A stretch of 64,000 nt of DNA from an uncultured Flavobacteriales bacterium. GTDB lineage: Bacteria > Bacteroidota > Bacteroidia > Flavobacteriales_F > PHOS-HE28. Positions 48,786 through 57,504 of the stretch are shown in pieces. The notes beneath the pieces are model-generated. The model was not told the DNA's origin. It worked only from the letters and a program-made list of their open reading frames with translations, and ran no database searches. Each line of letters opens with the position of its first letter. The first letter of the stretch is position 1. The DNA lies in contig CALMPI010000002.1 of the NCBI GenBank assembly GCA_937872175.1, positions 93,088 to 157,087 on the forward strand, given 5' to 3'. The position numbers were made by a program, and so were the translations under genes.

Positions 48786-51191
48786 ATGCCGCAACGGGTG
48801 AAGGAGGTGGTGCGCTGTTACCATTGCGGCGATGTCTGCGGGACCGATCACCTGAAGGCGGAGGACCACGATTTCTGCTGCCAGGGTTGTCATGCGGTCT
48901 ATGGGCTGCTCAAGGAGAGCGGGCTCTGCGACTATTACGCCCTTACGGAGCGCCCGGGTGCCCGGGTGGAGCAGGATGGCCAGGCCATGCGGGCCGAGCT
49001 GTTCGACCTTCCGGAGGTGCGCGACCGGCTGGTGGAGTACAGCGAGGACGGCATCACACGGATCACCTTCCACATCCCACAGATGCACTGCAGCAGTTGC
49101 ATCTGGCTGCTGGAACACCTGCAGCGCATCGACGCGGCCATCCTTCGGTCCCGTGTGCGGTTCACGAGCAAGGAGCTCACCGTCACGTTCCGTGAAGAGC
49201 GGATGAGCCTCCGCGGGCTGGTGGAGCTGTTGCGCAGGCTGGGCTACGGCCCTTCGTTGGACGGGCGGGGAAAGGCCGCAGCAGGCGAGCGCGGGTCGCG
49301 GGTCCCCCGCATCCTGTACCTCAGGCTCGGCGTCGCCGCGTTCGCCTTCGGCAACATCATGCTCTTCAGCTTCCCGGAATACCTGGGCGCCGATGTGAGC
49401 GACGACCAGTTGAAGCGGGGTTTCCAGTTCCTCAGCCTGGTGTTCTCACTACCGGTCGTGCTCTTCAGCAGCACGGACTATTTCCGCTCGGCCTGGGCGG
49501 GGCTGCGCACGCGACAGGTCAACATCGACCAGCCCATTGCGCTCGGCATCATCGCCCTGTTCGCACGCAGTGTGTGGGACGTGGTGATGGGTGTCGGTCC
49601 GGGCTACTTCGATTCGCTCGCCGGCCTGCTGTTCTTCCTGCTCGTGGGCCGCTGGTACCAGGCCTACACCTATGGTGCGCTGAGCTTCGACCGTGGTCTG
49701 AACGACTTTCTTCCCTTGGTGGTGCTTCGCCGGACGGGCGATGCGGAGGTGCCCGTGGCCGTGGGTGATCTGCGGCCCGGTGACCGCATCGTGGTCCGCG
49801 ACCAGGAACTGGTGCCCGTGGATGCGGTGCTCGTGTCGGGCGAGGGGCACATCGACAACAGCTTCATCACCGGTGAGCCGCTGCCCATGCGCCGCGCTCC
49901 CGGCGATCTGGTGAAGGCGGGCGGACGACAGCGTGGCGCCGCGATCGAACTGCAGGTGCTTCGCGCCTTCGCGGACAGCCACCTGAAGCGGTTATGGGAG
50001 GAGCATGCGGCAGGTGCTGAACGCCCCGGCATGCCCCGCCTCATCGATGCCGTGGCCCGGCGCTTCACGGTGGCCGTGGTCCTGCTGGCCATCGGTGCCG
50101 GCCTCTACTGGTGGGGGCGTGATGCCGCACAGGTGTGGCCGGTGGTGACCGCGGTGCTCATCGTGGCCTGTCCCTGCGCCCTGGCCCTCAGCATGCCCTT
50201 CACCTATGGGCATACCATCCGCTTGTTGGGCCGTCGCGGCCTCTTCCTCCGTGATGCGGAGGTGGTGGAGCGCATCGCCTCCGTGGATACTGCGGTCTTC
50301 GATAAGACAGGCACCCTTACGGAACGCGAGGCCCATGCGGTTCGGTTCGAGGGTCCCCCACCGGACCCGGCGCTCCTGGCGAGCGTGCGAAGCCTCGCCC
50401 ACAACAGCCTGCACCCGCTCAGCGCCGTGCTGTACCATCACTTGCGCGGGCAGGCGGGGGCGGCGACAGGGGTGGTGGAGGAGGTGGGCGCGGGCATCCG
50501 TGGCGAGGTCGACGGTCAGGAGGTGCGCATCGGTACGGCCGCCTTCACGGGTGGTGAGGAGCGGCCCAGGGCCAACGGGGCCGCACATGTGCATGTGTCG
50601 GTGGACGGGGCCCATTTGGGCCATTTCGAGATCAGCAAGCGGGCCCGTTCGGGCATGGCCACCACGGTGGCGGCCACCGCCTGCCTCACGGACACCTATC
50701 TCCTGACCGGTGACCTGTCGGTGGACAAGGACGTGGCCGAGGTCTTCGCCCCGCATCAGGTCCGTACGGGGTGCTCGCCGGCGGACAAGGCGGTGTTCGT
50801 TCGTGGCTTGCAGGCCAAGGGGCGGCGGGTGATGATGGTCGGCGACGGACTGAACGATGCCGGCGCACTGCGCCAGAGCGATGTGGGCATCACGGTGAGC
50901 GAAACGAGCGCCGCCCTCACTCCGGCCAGCGATGCGATCCTCGATGTGAGGGCCTTCGGGGACCTGCCGGCCGCCTTGCGCCTTGCACGCAGCGCACACC
51001 GGATCGTGCGGGCCAGCCTGCTGCTCTCCCTGGGATACAACATCACCGGTGTCAGCTTTGCGGTCAGCGGCCATTTGACCCCCCTGGTCGCGGCGATCCT
51101 GATGCCGCTCAGTTCCGTGACGGTGGTCGGCTTCGTTTCGCTCGCCGTGTGGCTCCGCGCCCGCCGTCTGGGGCTCGGCATGCGGAACTGA
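48786..51191 (+). CDS. ccoI: cbb3-associated copper-translocating P-type ATPase CcoI
   Basis: An 801-residue P1B-type ATPase that exports copper for maturation of cbb3 oxidase. An N-terminal cysteine cluster (CYHCGDVC then CCQGCHAVYG) precedes a heavy-metal domain with MHCSSCIW. The channel motif CPC is at residues 462-464, the phosphorylation site DKTGTLT starts at D506, and TGEP and GDGLNDAGAL are present. The double-cysteine N-terminus and first place in the cco operon identify CcoI/FixI rather than CopA. I favour ATG 48786 over ATG 48756 because a -7 like element lies just upstream. Confidence 0.93.
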   Translation: MPQRVKEVVRCYHCGDVCGTDHLKAEDHDFCCQGCHAVYGLLKESGLCDYYALTERPGARVEQDGQAMRAELFDLPEVRDRLVEYSEDGITRITFHIPQMHCSSCIWLLEHLQRIDAAILRSRVRFTSKELTVTFREERMSLRGLVELLRRLGYGPSLDGRGKAAAGERGSRVPRILYLRLGVAAFAFGNIMLFSFPEYLGADVSDDQLKRGFQFLSLVFSLPVVLFSSTDYFRSAWAGLRTRQVNIDQPIALGIIALFARSVWDVVMGVGPGYFDSLAGLLFFLLVGRWYQAYTYGALSFDRGLNDFLPLVVLRRTGDAEVPVAVGDLRPGDRIVVRDQELVPVDAVLVSGEGHIDNSFITGEPLPMRRAPGDLVKAGGRQRGAAIELQVLRAFADSHLKRLWEEHAAGAERPGMPRLIDAVARRFTVAVVLLAIGAGLYWWGRDAAQVWPVVTAVLIVACPCALALSMPFTYGHTIRLLGRRGLFLRDAEVVERIASVDTAVFDKTGTLTEREAHAVRFEGPPPDPALLASVRSLAHNSLHPLSAVLYHHLRGQAGAATGVVEEVGAGIRGEVDGQEVRIGTAAFTGGEERPRANGAAHVHVSVDGAHLGHFEISKRARSGMATTVAATACLTDTYLLTGDLSVDKDVAEVFAPHQVRTGCSPADKAVFVRGLQAKGRRVMMVGDGLNDAGALRQSDVGITVSETSAALTPASDAILDVRAFGDLPAALRLARSAHRIVRASLLLSLGYNITGVSFAVSGHLTPLVAAILMPLSSVTVVGFVSLAVWLRARRLGLGMRN

Positions 51192-51202
51192 CGAAAGTCA
51201 GT
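51187..51202 (+). other. GAAA-loop hairpin over the ccoI stop codon
   Basis: A perfect 6-base stem (ACTGAC / GTCAGT) with a GNRA tetraloop GAAA includes the ccoI stop codon. It may end, stabilise or process the ccoI message before the ccoS promoter. Confidence 0.5.
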
Positions 51203-51245
51203 CGGCCCGGTGAGGTCCGTCAGCCCTTGTGCATGACACGTCCGT

Positions 51246-51253
51246 GACTTTTG
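51246..51253 (+). promoter_or_regulatory. candidate -7 element for ccoS-ccoNOQP
   Basis: GACTTTTG, one base from the TAnnTTTG pattern, lies 17 bases before the ccoS ATG. A TTG at 51227-51229 is at roughly -33 spacing. Confidence 0.4.
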
Positions 51254-51270
51254 AGCCCGGACCGAGCCCC

Positions 51271-51447
51271 ATGAGCGTCATCTTTCTTCTGATCGCGGCC
51301 AGCACCATCGTGGCGGTGGTGTTCCTGGCCGCCTTCGCGTGGGCGGTGCGCTCCGGTCAGTACGAGGACGACCGGTCGCCCGCCGTGCGCATGCTGGGTG
51401 ATGACCGGCCGGCCGTTCCCCCCAACCCGTCGAACAACACCAAGTGA
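51271..51447 (+). CDS. ccoS: cbb3-type oxidase assembly protein CcoS
   Basis: A 58-residue single-span membrane protein. The sequence SVIFLLIAASTIVAVVFLAA is the membrane helix, followed by FAWAVRSGQYEDDRSPAVRML, the conserved CcoS signature. CcoS is needed to insert heme and copper into the CcoN subunit. ATG 51271 is chosen; the ORF extends 14 codons upstream but those residues are not CcoS-like. Four bases separate it from the ccoNO start. Confidence 0.93.
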   Translation: MSVIFLLIAASTIVAVVFLAAFAWAVRSGQYEDDRSPAVRMLGDDRPAVPPNPSNNTK

Positions 51448-51451
51448 AGCG

Positions 51452-53584
51452 ATGATCGAGCGTTTCAAGTATGACAACAAGATCGTGAACGCCTTCCTGA
51501 TGGCCACGATCATCTTCGGCATCGTGGGCATGCTCGTCGGCCTCACGGCGGCCTTCCAGATGGTGATCCCCTCCTGGAACATCGCCGAGTGGCTGTCCTT
51601 CGGCCGCCTGCGCCCGCTGCACACCAACGCGGTGATCTTCGCCTTCGTGGGCAACGGCATCTTCGCCGGCGTCTATTACAGCCTCCAGCGGCTGGTGAAG
51701 GCCCGTATGTTCAGCGACCTGTTGAGCTGGGTGCATTTCTGGGGCTGGCAGCTGATCATCGCCGCCGCCGCCATCAGCCTGCCGCTGGGGCTCACCACCG
51801 GCAAGGAGTACGCCGAACTGGAGTGGCCGATCGACATCGCCATCACGCTCATCTGGGTGGTCTTCGGTGTCAACATGTTCGGCACCATCCTCAAGCGGCG
51901 GGAGCGTCACCTCTATGTGGCCATCTGGTTCTACATCGCCACATGGGTCACCGTGGCCATGCTGCACATCGTGAACAGCTTCGAGGTGCCCGTGAACCTC
52001 TTCAAGAGCTACAGCTGGTATGCGGGTGTGCAGGATGCGCTGGTCCAGTGGTGGTATGGCCACAACGCCGTGGCCTTCTTCCTCACCACGCCCTACCTGG
52101 GGTTGATGTACTACTTCATGCCCAAGGCGGCCAACCGGCCGGTGTACAGCTACAAGCTCTCCATCATCCACTTCTGGGCGCTCATCTTCATCTACATCTG
52201 GGCCGGTCCGCACCACCTCATCTACAGTTCGCTTCCGGACTGGGCGCAGAGCCTCGGCACCGTCTTCAGCATCATGCTCATCGCGCCCAGTTGGGGCGGC
52301 ATGCTCAACGGCCTGCTCACGCTGCGCGGCGCATGGGACCGTGTGCGCGAGGATCCCATCCTGAAGTTCTTCGTGGTGGCCATCACCTGCTACGGCATGG
52401 CCACGCTCGAAGGGCCGTTGCTGAGCACCAAGTTCTTCAACAGCATCAGCCACTTCACGGACTGGACCATCGCGCACGTGCATGTCGGCGGCCTCGGCTG
52501 GAACGGCTTCTTCACCTTCGGCATGGTGTACTGGCTGGTGCCGCGCCTGTTCGGGACCAAGCTGTACAGCAAGGGTCTGGCCAACGCGCACTTCTGGATC
52601 GGCACCCTCGGCATCGTGTTCTACGCGGTACCCCTCTATTTCGCAGGGTTCACCCAGAGCTTGATGTGGAAGCAGTTCACCCCGGACGGCTACCTGGTGT
52701 ACAAGAACTTCCTGGACACCGTGCTGCAGATCAAGTACGCCTACTGGCTGCGCGGCCTGGGAGGAACGCTGTACCTCACCGGCGCCCTGCTGATGGTGTA
52801 CAACGTGTGGCGTACCGTGGCCGCCGGCCGACTGATCAAGGACGAGGAGGCCGAGGCCCCCGCCTTGGAGAAGACCTATGCCGGGGAGAGCGCCGGCCAT
52901 TGGCACCGCTGGATCGAGCGCCGTCCCATCCAGATGCTCGTGGTGAGCCTCGTGCTGGTGGCCATCGGAGGGGTCTTCGAGCTCGTACCCACCTTCCTGA
53001 TCAAGAGCAATGTGCCCACCATCGCCAGCGTGAAGCCCTACACACCGCTTGAACTGCAGGGCAGGGACATCTACGTCCGGGAAGGGTGCTACACCTGTCA
53101 CTCGCAGATGATCAGGCCCTTCCGCAGCGAGACGGAGCGCTATGGCGAGTACAGCAAGGCGGGTGAGTTCGTGTACGACCACCCCTTCCAGTGGGGCAGC
53201 AAGCGGACCGGACCTGACCTGCACCGTGTGGGAGGCAAGTATCCCGACAGCTGGCACTACTACCACATGTTCGATCCCACGAGCATGAGCGCAGGTTCGC
53301 TGATGCCGGCCTACCCCTGGCTTTACGAGAAGCCCATTGACGTGGCCAGCACGCCCGCCAAGATCCGTGCGATGCAGACCCTCGGTGTGCCGTATCCGGA
53401 GGGCTACGCGGACCAGGCGAACGCGGACCTGTCGTCACAGGCCGATGCCATCGTCGCCAGCCTCAAAAAGGACAAGATCGAGACGAGCGCCGAGCTGGAG
53501 ATCGTGGCGCTGATCGCCTACCTCCAGCGCTTGGGCACGGACATCCGTCCGAAGGCTCCGGCACAGGCCACCGCCGCGAAGTGA
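51452..53584 (+). CDS. ccoNO: cbb3-type cytochrome c oxidase, fused subunits I and II (CcoN-CcoO)
   Basis: A 710-residue fusion. Residues about 1-470 are the CcoN heme-copper subunit with some twelve helices. Haem/copper histidines are seen in RPLHTN (His57), QWWYGHNAVAF, WAGPHHLIYSS and IAHVHVGGLGWN. Residues about 490-700 are the CcoO mono-haem c subunit with a membrane anchor and CYTCH at residues 546-550. Separate CcoN and CcoO are usual in Proteobacteria; the fusion is the standard form in Bacteroidota. The enzyme is the high-affinity terminal oxidase of the inner membrane, reducing O2 and pumping protons. Coupled to ccoS upstream and ccoQ downstream. Confidence 0.96.
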   Translation: MIERFKYDNKIVNAFLMATIIFGIVGMLVGLTAAFQMVIPSWNIAEWLSFGRLRPLHTNAVIFAFVGNGIFAGVYYSLQRLVKARMFSDLLSWVHFWGWQLIIAAAAISLPLGLTTGKEYAELEWPIDIAITLIWVVFGVNMFGTILKRRERHLYVAIWFYIATWVTVAMLHIVNSFEVPVNLFKSYSWYAGVQDALVQWWYGHNAVAFFLTTPYLGLMYYFMPKAANRPVYSYKLSIIHFWALIFIYIWAGPHHLIYSSLPDWAQSLGTVFSIMLIAPSWGGMLNGLLTLRGAWDRVREDPILKFFVVAITCYGMATLEGPLLSTKFFNSISHFTDWTIAHVHVGGLGWNGFFTFGMVYWLVPRLFGTKLYSKGLANAHFWIGTLGIVFYAVPLYFAGFTQSLMWKQFTPDGYLVYKNFLDTVLQIKYAYWLRGLGGTLYLTGALLMVYNVWRTVAAGRLIKDEEAEAPALEKTYAGESAGHWHRWIERRPIQMLVVSLVLVAIGGVFELVPTFLIKSNVPTIASVKPYTPLELQGRDIYVREGCYTCHSQMIRPFRSETERYGEYSKAGEFVYDHPFQWGSKRTGPDLHRVGGKYPDSWHYYHMFDPTSMSAGSLMPAYPWLYEKPIDVASTPAKIRAMQTLGVPYPEGYADQANADLSSQADAIVASLKKDKIETSAELEIVALIAYLQRLGTDIRPKAPAQATAAK

Positions 53585-53606
53585 TCACCCGAAGACACGG
53601 ACGCTC

Positions 53607-53801
53607 ATGCTGAAGTTCATCAAGCACCACCTGAACACGATCGAGGGGGTGGACCTCTTCCCGCTCCTGGCCTTCGTGATCTTCCTGACGGTCTTCATCG
53701 CCGCCAGCCTGCTGGTGCTCACGAGCGACCGGCGCCGCATCAAGCACCTGGAGGAGCTTCCCTTCTCCGACATCCCCACCGATCGAACGCTTCATCCATG
53801 A
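53607..53801 (+). CDS. ccoQ: CcoQ-like small cbb3 oxidase subunit
   Basis: A 64-residue protein with one membrane helix (LFPLLAFVIFLTVFIAASLLVL) and a charged C-terminal tail. Its place between ccoNO and ccoP and its length identify it as the CcoQ/FixQ-like subunit that stabilises the complex. Its stop overlaps the ccoP ATG (ATGA). Sequence conservation in this family is low, so the call relies on context. Confidence 0.85.
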   Translation: MLKFIKHHLNTIEGVDLFPLLAFVIFLTVFIAASLLVLTSDRRRIKHLEELPFSDIPTDRTLHP

Positions 53802-54961
53802 AGACCATGACCTCCTGGAAGGAACGCCTGCTCCCGTTCGGAGCAGCCATGCTCAGCACCACCCTGGGTCGGGCTCAGACCACCGACGCCGCCATCACCG
53901 CCGCACCCGCAACGGCCTCCATGGAGACCGCCTATCTGTTGCTCGCTGTCGCCGTGCTGCAGGTGGTGATCATTCTTTCGCTGTCCGGCATCCTGCGCAC
54001 CCTGGGCGGCACGGGAACCGTGTGGACCGACTACCTGAAGGGCCGACGCGCCGCCGTGCTGCTCGTCCTGCTCGGGCTTGGTGCCTCCGCCGATCTGCAC
54101 GCGGCCACCGGCATGACCACGGCGCTCATCTCCGTACAGGCCCTCATGTGGTGGTTGATCGCCATCAACGTGATCCTGTTCGCCATCATCGTGGGCCAGC
54201 TCTCCGTGGTGCGCGGAATGGCCCGCACGCTGTCGGGCAAGGAGGACGTCGACGCGCCGGCGGCCGAGGAGGGTCCCACCTTCGCCGACACCATCCTGCA
54301 GCGCCTCACCCGCTCGGTGAAGGTGGAACAGGAGAAGGATGTCCTCATGCACCACGAGTACGACGGCATCCGCGAACTGGACAACGTGCTGCCGCCCTGG
54401 TGGCTTTGGCTGTTCTATGGCACGGTGGTATGGAGCGTCGTGTTCCTGCTGAACGTGCACGTGCTCGACATATGGCCCACGCAGGAAGAGGAGTACCGCC
54501 AGGAGATGGCCCAGGCCAAGGCCGATGTGGACGCCTATCTGGCGCAATTCGCGGGGATGGTGGATGAGACCAACGTGACGGCGCTCACGGATGAGACCGC
54601 GATGGCCAATGGTCAGGCGACGTTCGAGACCTATTGCAAAGCGTGCCACGGTGGAGCCGGGGAAGGGGGCGTGGGCCCGAACCTCACCGATGACCATTGG
54701 ATCCATGGTGGCGGGGTGCAGAACGTGTTCAAGACCATCAAGTACGGGGTGCCGGAGAAGGGCATGATCGCCTGGAAGACACAGCTCAAACCCATCGAGA
54801 TGCAGGCCGTGGCCAGCTACATCCTGAAGCTGCACGGCACCGACCCGCCGAACGGCAAGGCCCCGGAAGGAGAGGTCTGGAAGGAGGCGACCACGATCGC
54901 GCCGGTGGACAGCACCGCTGCCGTTGCCGCTGACAGCACCGCCGTCGCTGTCATCCGATGA
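53798..54961 (+). CDS. ccoP: cbb3-type oxidase subunit III, mono-haem CcoP
   Basis: A 387-residue membrane-anchored cytochrome c. An N-terminal extension with three membrane segments precedes the CcoP/FixP signature EYDGIRELDNVLPPWWLWLF (about residue 187). The single haem site is CKACH at residues 280-284, with a distal methionine likely in GMIAWKTQL. Proteobacterial CcoP is di-haem; one haem is common in Bacteroidota. The last about 30 residues are a low-complexity Ala/Thr/Val tail. Confidence 0.93.
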   Translation: MKTMTSWKERLLPFGAAMLSTTLGRAQTTDAAITAAPATASMETAYLLLAVAVLQVVIILSLSGILRTLGGTGTVWTDYLKGRRAAVLLVLLGLGASADLHAATGMTTALISVQALMWWLIAINVILFAIIVGQLSVVRGMARTLSGKEDVDAPAAEEGPTFADTILQRLTRSVKVEQEKDVLMHHEYDGIRELDNVLPPWWLWLFYGTVVWSVVFLLNVHVLDIWPTQEEEYRQEMAQAKADVDAYLAQFAGMVDETNVTALTDETAMANGQATFETYCKACHGGAGEGGVGPNLTDDHWIHGGGVQNVFKTIKYGVPEKGMIAWKTQLKPIEMQAVASYILKLHGTDPPNGKAPEGEVWKEATTIAPVDSTAAVAADSTAVAVIR

Positions 54962-54962
54962 G

Positions 54963-56390
54963 ATGAAGGACAACGAACGCGCCCCGGTCGCCGACGAGAG
55001 CTTCCGCGATTCCATCGCGACGGTCGACAAGCAGGGCAAGCGGGTCTGGGTCTACCCGAAGAGGCCTGCCGGAAAGTGGTTCAACCGTCGCCTGGCGTTC
55101 GGCTACACCTTGCTCGCCTTCCTGCTGGTGGGCCCCTTCCTGCGCATCGGCGGGGAGCCGCTGCTGCAGCTGGATGTGCTGGGTCGTCGCTTCGTCATCC
55201 TCGGACAGACCTTCTGGCCCCAGGACATCCACCTCTTCGTCCTCGGCTTCATCGCCAGCATCGTCTTCATCGCCCTGTTCACCGTGGCCTTCGGCCGTTT
55301 GTTCTGCGGCTGGGCCTGCCCACAGACCATCTTCATGGAACTGGTCTACCGTCGGATCGAATATTGGATCGAGGGCGACTGGAAGCAGCAGCAGGCCCTG
55401 AACAAACGCGAACTGGACGGGGATAAGCTGATCCGCAAGTCGGCCAAGCATGTCCTGTTCTTCCTGGTGGCCTTCATCATCGGCAACACCTTCCTGGGCT
55501 ACATCATCGGCAGCGATCGGTTGATCCAGATCGTTACCGAACCACCCGGGCGGCATCTGGGCGGGCTCGCCGCCATGTTCGGCTTCTCGCTGGCCTTCTA
55601 CGGGGTCTTCGCCTTCATGCGCGAACAGGTATGCACCACCGTGTGCCCGTACGGCCGATTGCAGGGGGTGTTGCTCGACCGCCGGTCGGTGGTTATCGCC
55701 TACGACCGGGTCCGCGGCGAACAACGCGCCCACTTCCGCAAGGGAGAGGACCGCGGGTCCGTCGGAAAGGGCGATTGCATCGACTGCAAGGCCTGTGTGC
55801 ATGTGTGCCCCACGGGCATCGACATCCGCAACGGCACCCAGCTCGAGTGCGTGAACTGCACCGCCTGCATCGATGCCTGCGATCACATGATGGGCTCCGT
55901 CGGCCTGCCGAAGGGCCTGATCCGCTACGCCAGTGAGGCGGAGATCGCGGACCGGAAGCCGTTCCGATGGACCACCCGCATGAAGGCCTACAGTGCCGTC
56001 CTCACCGTGCTCATCGGGGTCATCCTCACCCTCATCGTACTGCGCAGCGATGTGGAGACCACTGTGCTGCGGACACCCGGGATGCTCTACCAGACCCGCC
56101 CGGACGGACGCATCAGCAACCTGTACAACTACAAAGTGGTGAACAAGACCTCCCGCGACATGCCCATCCGCTTCGTCCTGGAGAACGTGGAGGGTTCCAT
56201 CGAGCTGGTGGGCAAGGAGATCGAGCTTCAACCCGCCGCGCTGGCGCAGGGCAGCCTGTTCATCATCCTTGACCCTTCGACCATGAGCGGCATGAAGACC
56301 AAGGTCAACATCGGGGTTTATACCGACGATCGCCTGCTGGAGGACGTATCCACCACGTTCGTCGGGCCCATCAACACCAACACACCATGA
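54963..56390 (+). CDS. ccoG: cbb3 oxidase accessory protein CcoG (4Fe-4S)
   Basis: A 475-residue inner-membrane iron-sulfur protein that supports copper reduction for cbb3 assembly. Membrane helices surround the motif FCGWACPQTIFMELVYRRIE, followed by VCTTVCPYGRLQGVLLDRRS. Two ferredoxin-like clusters follow, CIDCKACVHVCPTGIDIRNG and CVNCTACIDACD. The C-terminal periplasmic part is an Ig-like domain. The start overlaps the ccoP end region by one base (TGAGATG) and the stop overlaps the ccoH start. Confidence 0.95.
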   Translation: MKDNERAPVADESFRDSIATVDKQGKRVWVYPKRPAGKWFNRRLAFGYTLLAFLLVGPFLRIGGEPLLQLDVLGRRFVILGQTFWPQDIHLFVLGFIASIVFIALFTVAFGRLFCGWACPQTIFMELVYRRIEYWIEGDWKQQQALNKRELDGDKLIRKSAKHVLFFLVAFIIGNTFLGYIIGSDRLIQIVTEPPGRHLGGLAAMFGFSLAFYGVFAFMREQVCTTVCPYGRLQGVLLDRRSVVIAYDRVRGEQRAHFRKGEDRGSVGKGDCIDCKACVHVCPTGIDIRNGTQLECVNCTACIDACDHMMGSVGLPKGLIRYASEAEIADRKPFRWTTRMKAYSAVLTVLIGVILTLIVLRSDVETTVLRTPGMLYQTRPDGRISNLYNYKVVNKTSRDMPIRFVLENVEGSIELVGKEIELQPAALAQGSLFIILDPSTMSGMKTKVNIGVYTDDRLLEDVSTTFVGPINTNTP

Positions 56391-56815
56391 AGTTCAGCTG
56401 GGGAACAGGGGTCACGCTCACCATGATGGCGTTCATCGCGCTCATGGCGGGCTTCATGATCAAGGCCATCCAGGAGCAGGAGCAGCTCGTGGCGGAGGAC
56501 TATTACGCCCAGGAGCTCCGCTATCAGGAGCGGCTCGACAAGCTCCAACATGCGGGGACCGACCGGGTGGCCTTCCAGGTGGAGGGTGATTCGCTCCTCA
56601 TCGCGTTCCAAGGTGACGCTCCCGCCCGCGCCACCCTCCGTCTGCAGCGGCCTTCCGATGAACGAGCCGATCGGGCTTATGAGGTGCTGTGCCGCGCGGA
56701 TGGCCGCTGTGCCGTGCCGGTGAACGACCTCCTGCGCGGGATGTACAAGGCCGAGCTTGAATGGACCGGCCCGTCGGGCACGGGCCTGGTGGAGGAACGC
56801 ATCGTGGTGCCGTGA
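56387..56815 (+). CDS. ccoH: FixH/CcoH-family assembly protein
   Basis: A 142-residue single-span protein. The helix GVTLTMMAFIALMAGFMIKA is followed by the FixH pattern VAEDYYAQELRYQERLDKLQ and a small periplasmic beta domain. FixH/CcoH stabilises the assembling cbb3 complex. It is coupled to ccoG by ATGA and to the next gene by GTGA. Confidence 0.9.
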   Translation: MKFSWGTGVTLTMMAFIALMAGFMIKAIQEQEQLVAEDYYAQELRYQERLDKLQHAGTDRVAFQVEGDSLLIAFQGDAPARATLRLQRPSDERADRAYEVLCRADGRCAVPVNDLLRGMYKAELEWTGPSGTGLVEERIVVP

Positions 56816-57504
56816 TCGCCGTGCTCGTTCCAGCCTTCGTTCTGGGCCTGCTGGGCAGCGCTCACTGTGTGGCCATGTGCGGCCCGTTGCATCTGGCCGT
56901 GGGCCAGGGTGGCGCACCGGTGCGGACCACCGTGCTCCTCAACATGGGTCGGGTGACCACCTATATGGCCATCGGGGCCCTGTTCGGCCTGTTCGGTCGC
57001 GGTCTGGGTTTGGCCGGCGTCCAGCGGTCCGTCGCGATCGCGCTGGCCGTGCTCTTGCTCGCGGTGCTGGTGATGCCGGCCCTTTCAGCCCGCCTGCACC
57101 GCCCCTGGGTGCCTGCGGCCTGGGTGGCCCACCTTCGTTCCGCGGTCGCGCGCCGCCTTCGCAGGAGCAGTGCTTCCGCGGTGTTCCTCACCGGCCTGCT
57201 CAATGGGCTCCTGCCCTGCGGGATGGTGTACGTGGCCGTGGCCGGTGCGCTCGCGCAGGATGGAGCGATGGACGGTGCGCTGTTCATGGCCGCTTTCGGG
57301 GCGGGCACCTGGCCTGCGTTGATGGCCGTGCGGCTCGCGGGACTGTCGCTCGGTGCCCGGTTCCGGGCCCGCCTCACCCGCTGGGCGCCCGCAGGCTATG
57401 CCCTCATGGCGGCCCTGCTCCTGGTGCGCGGTCTGGCGTTGGACATCCCCTACCTCAGCCCTGCCGAGGTGGAGGTGCCCATGCGCATGGAGGCCTGCCC
57501 CTGA
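56812..57504 (+). CDS. TauE/SafE (DsbD_2-like) membrane protein of the cbb3 operon
   Basis: A 230-residue protein with about six membrane helices. The first carries GLLGSAHCVAMCGPLHLAVG, a His-Cys-xxx-Cys motif known in the DsbD_2/SafE proteins that accompany cbb3 operons. A second proline-rich half site reads LLNGLLPCGMVYVAV. Homologues in this position are thought to help copper delivery or thiol redox in oxidase assembly, but the biochemical role is not proven. GTG 56812 is the start, overlapping the ccoH stop. Its last 55 bases overlap the 3' end of the convergent crtZ gene. Confidence 0.85.
   Translation: MIAVLVPAFVLGLLGSAHCVAMCGPLHLAVGQGGAPVRTTVLLNMGRVTTYMAIGALFGLFGRGLGLAGVQRSVAIALAVLLLAVLVMPALSARLHRPWVPAAWVAHLRSAVARRLRRSSASAVFLTGLLNGLLPCGMVYVAVAGALAQDGAMDGALFMAAFGAGTWPALMAVRLAGLSLGARFRARLTRWAPAGYALMAALLLVRGLALDIPYLSPAEVEVPMRMEACP

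Noticed and set aside
51452..53584. CcoN and CcoO joined by an error
   Set aside because: The joint frame is continuous, the linker is sensible and the fusion is the usual arrangement in Bacteroidota.
53798..54961. CcoP damaged because one haem site is missing
   Set aside because: A single CXXCH is normal in Bacteroidota CcoP; the N-terminal signature is intact.
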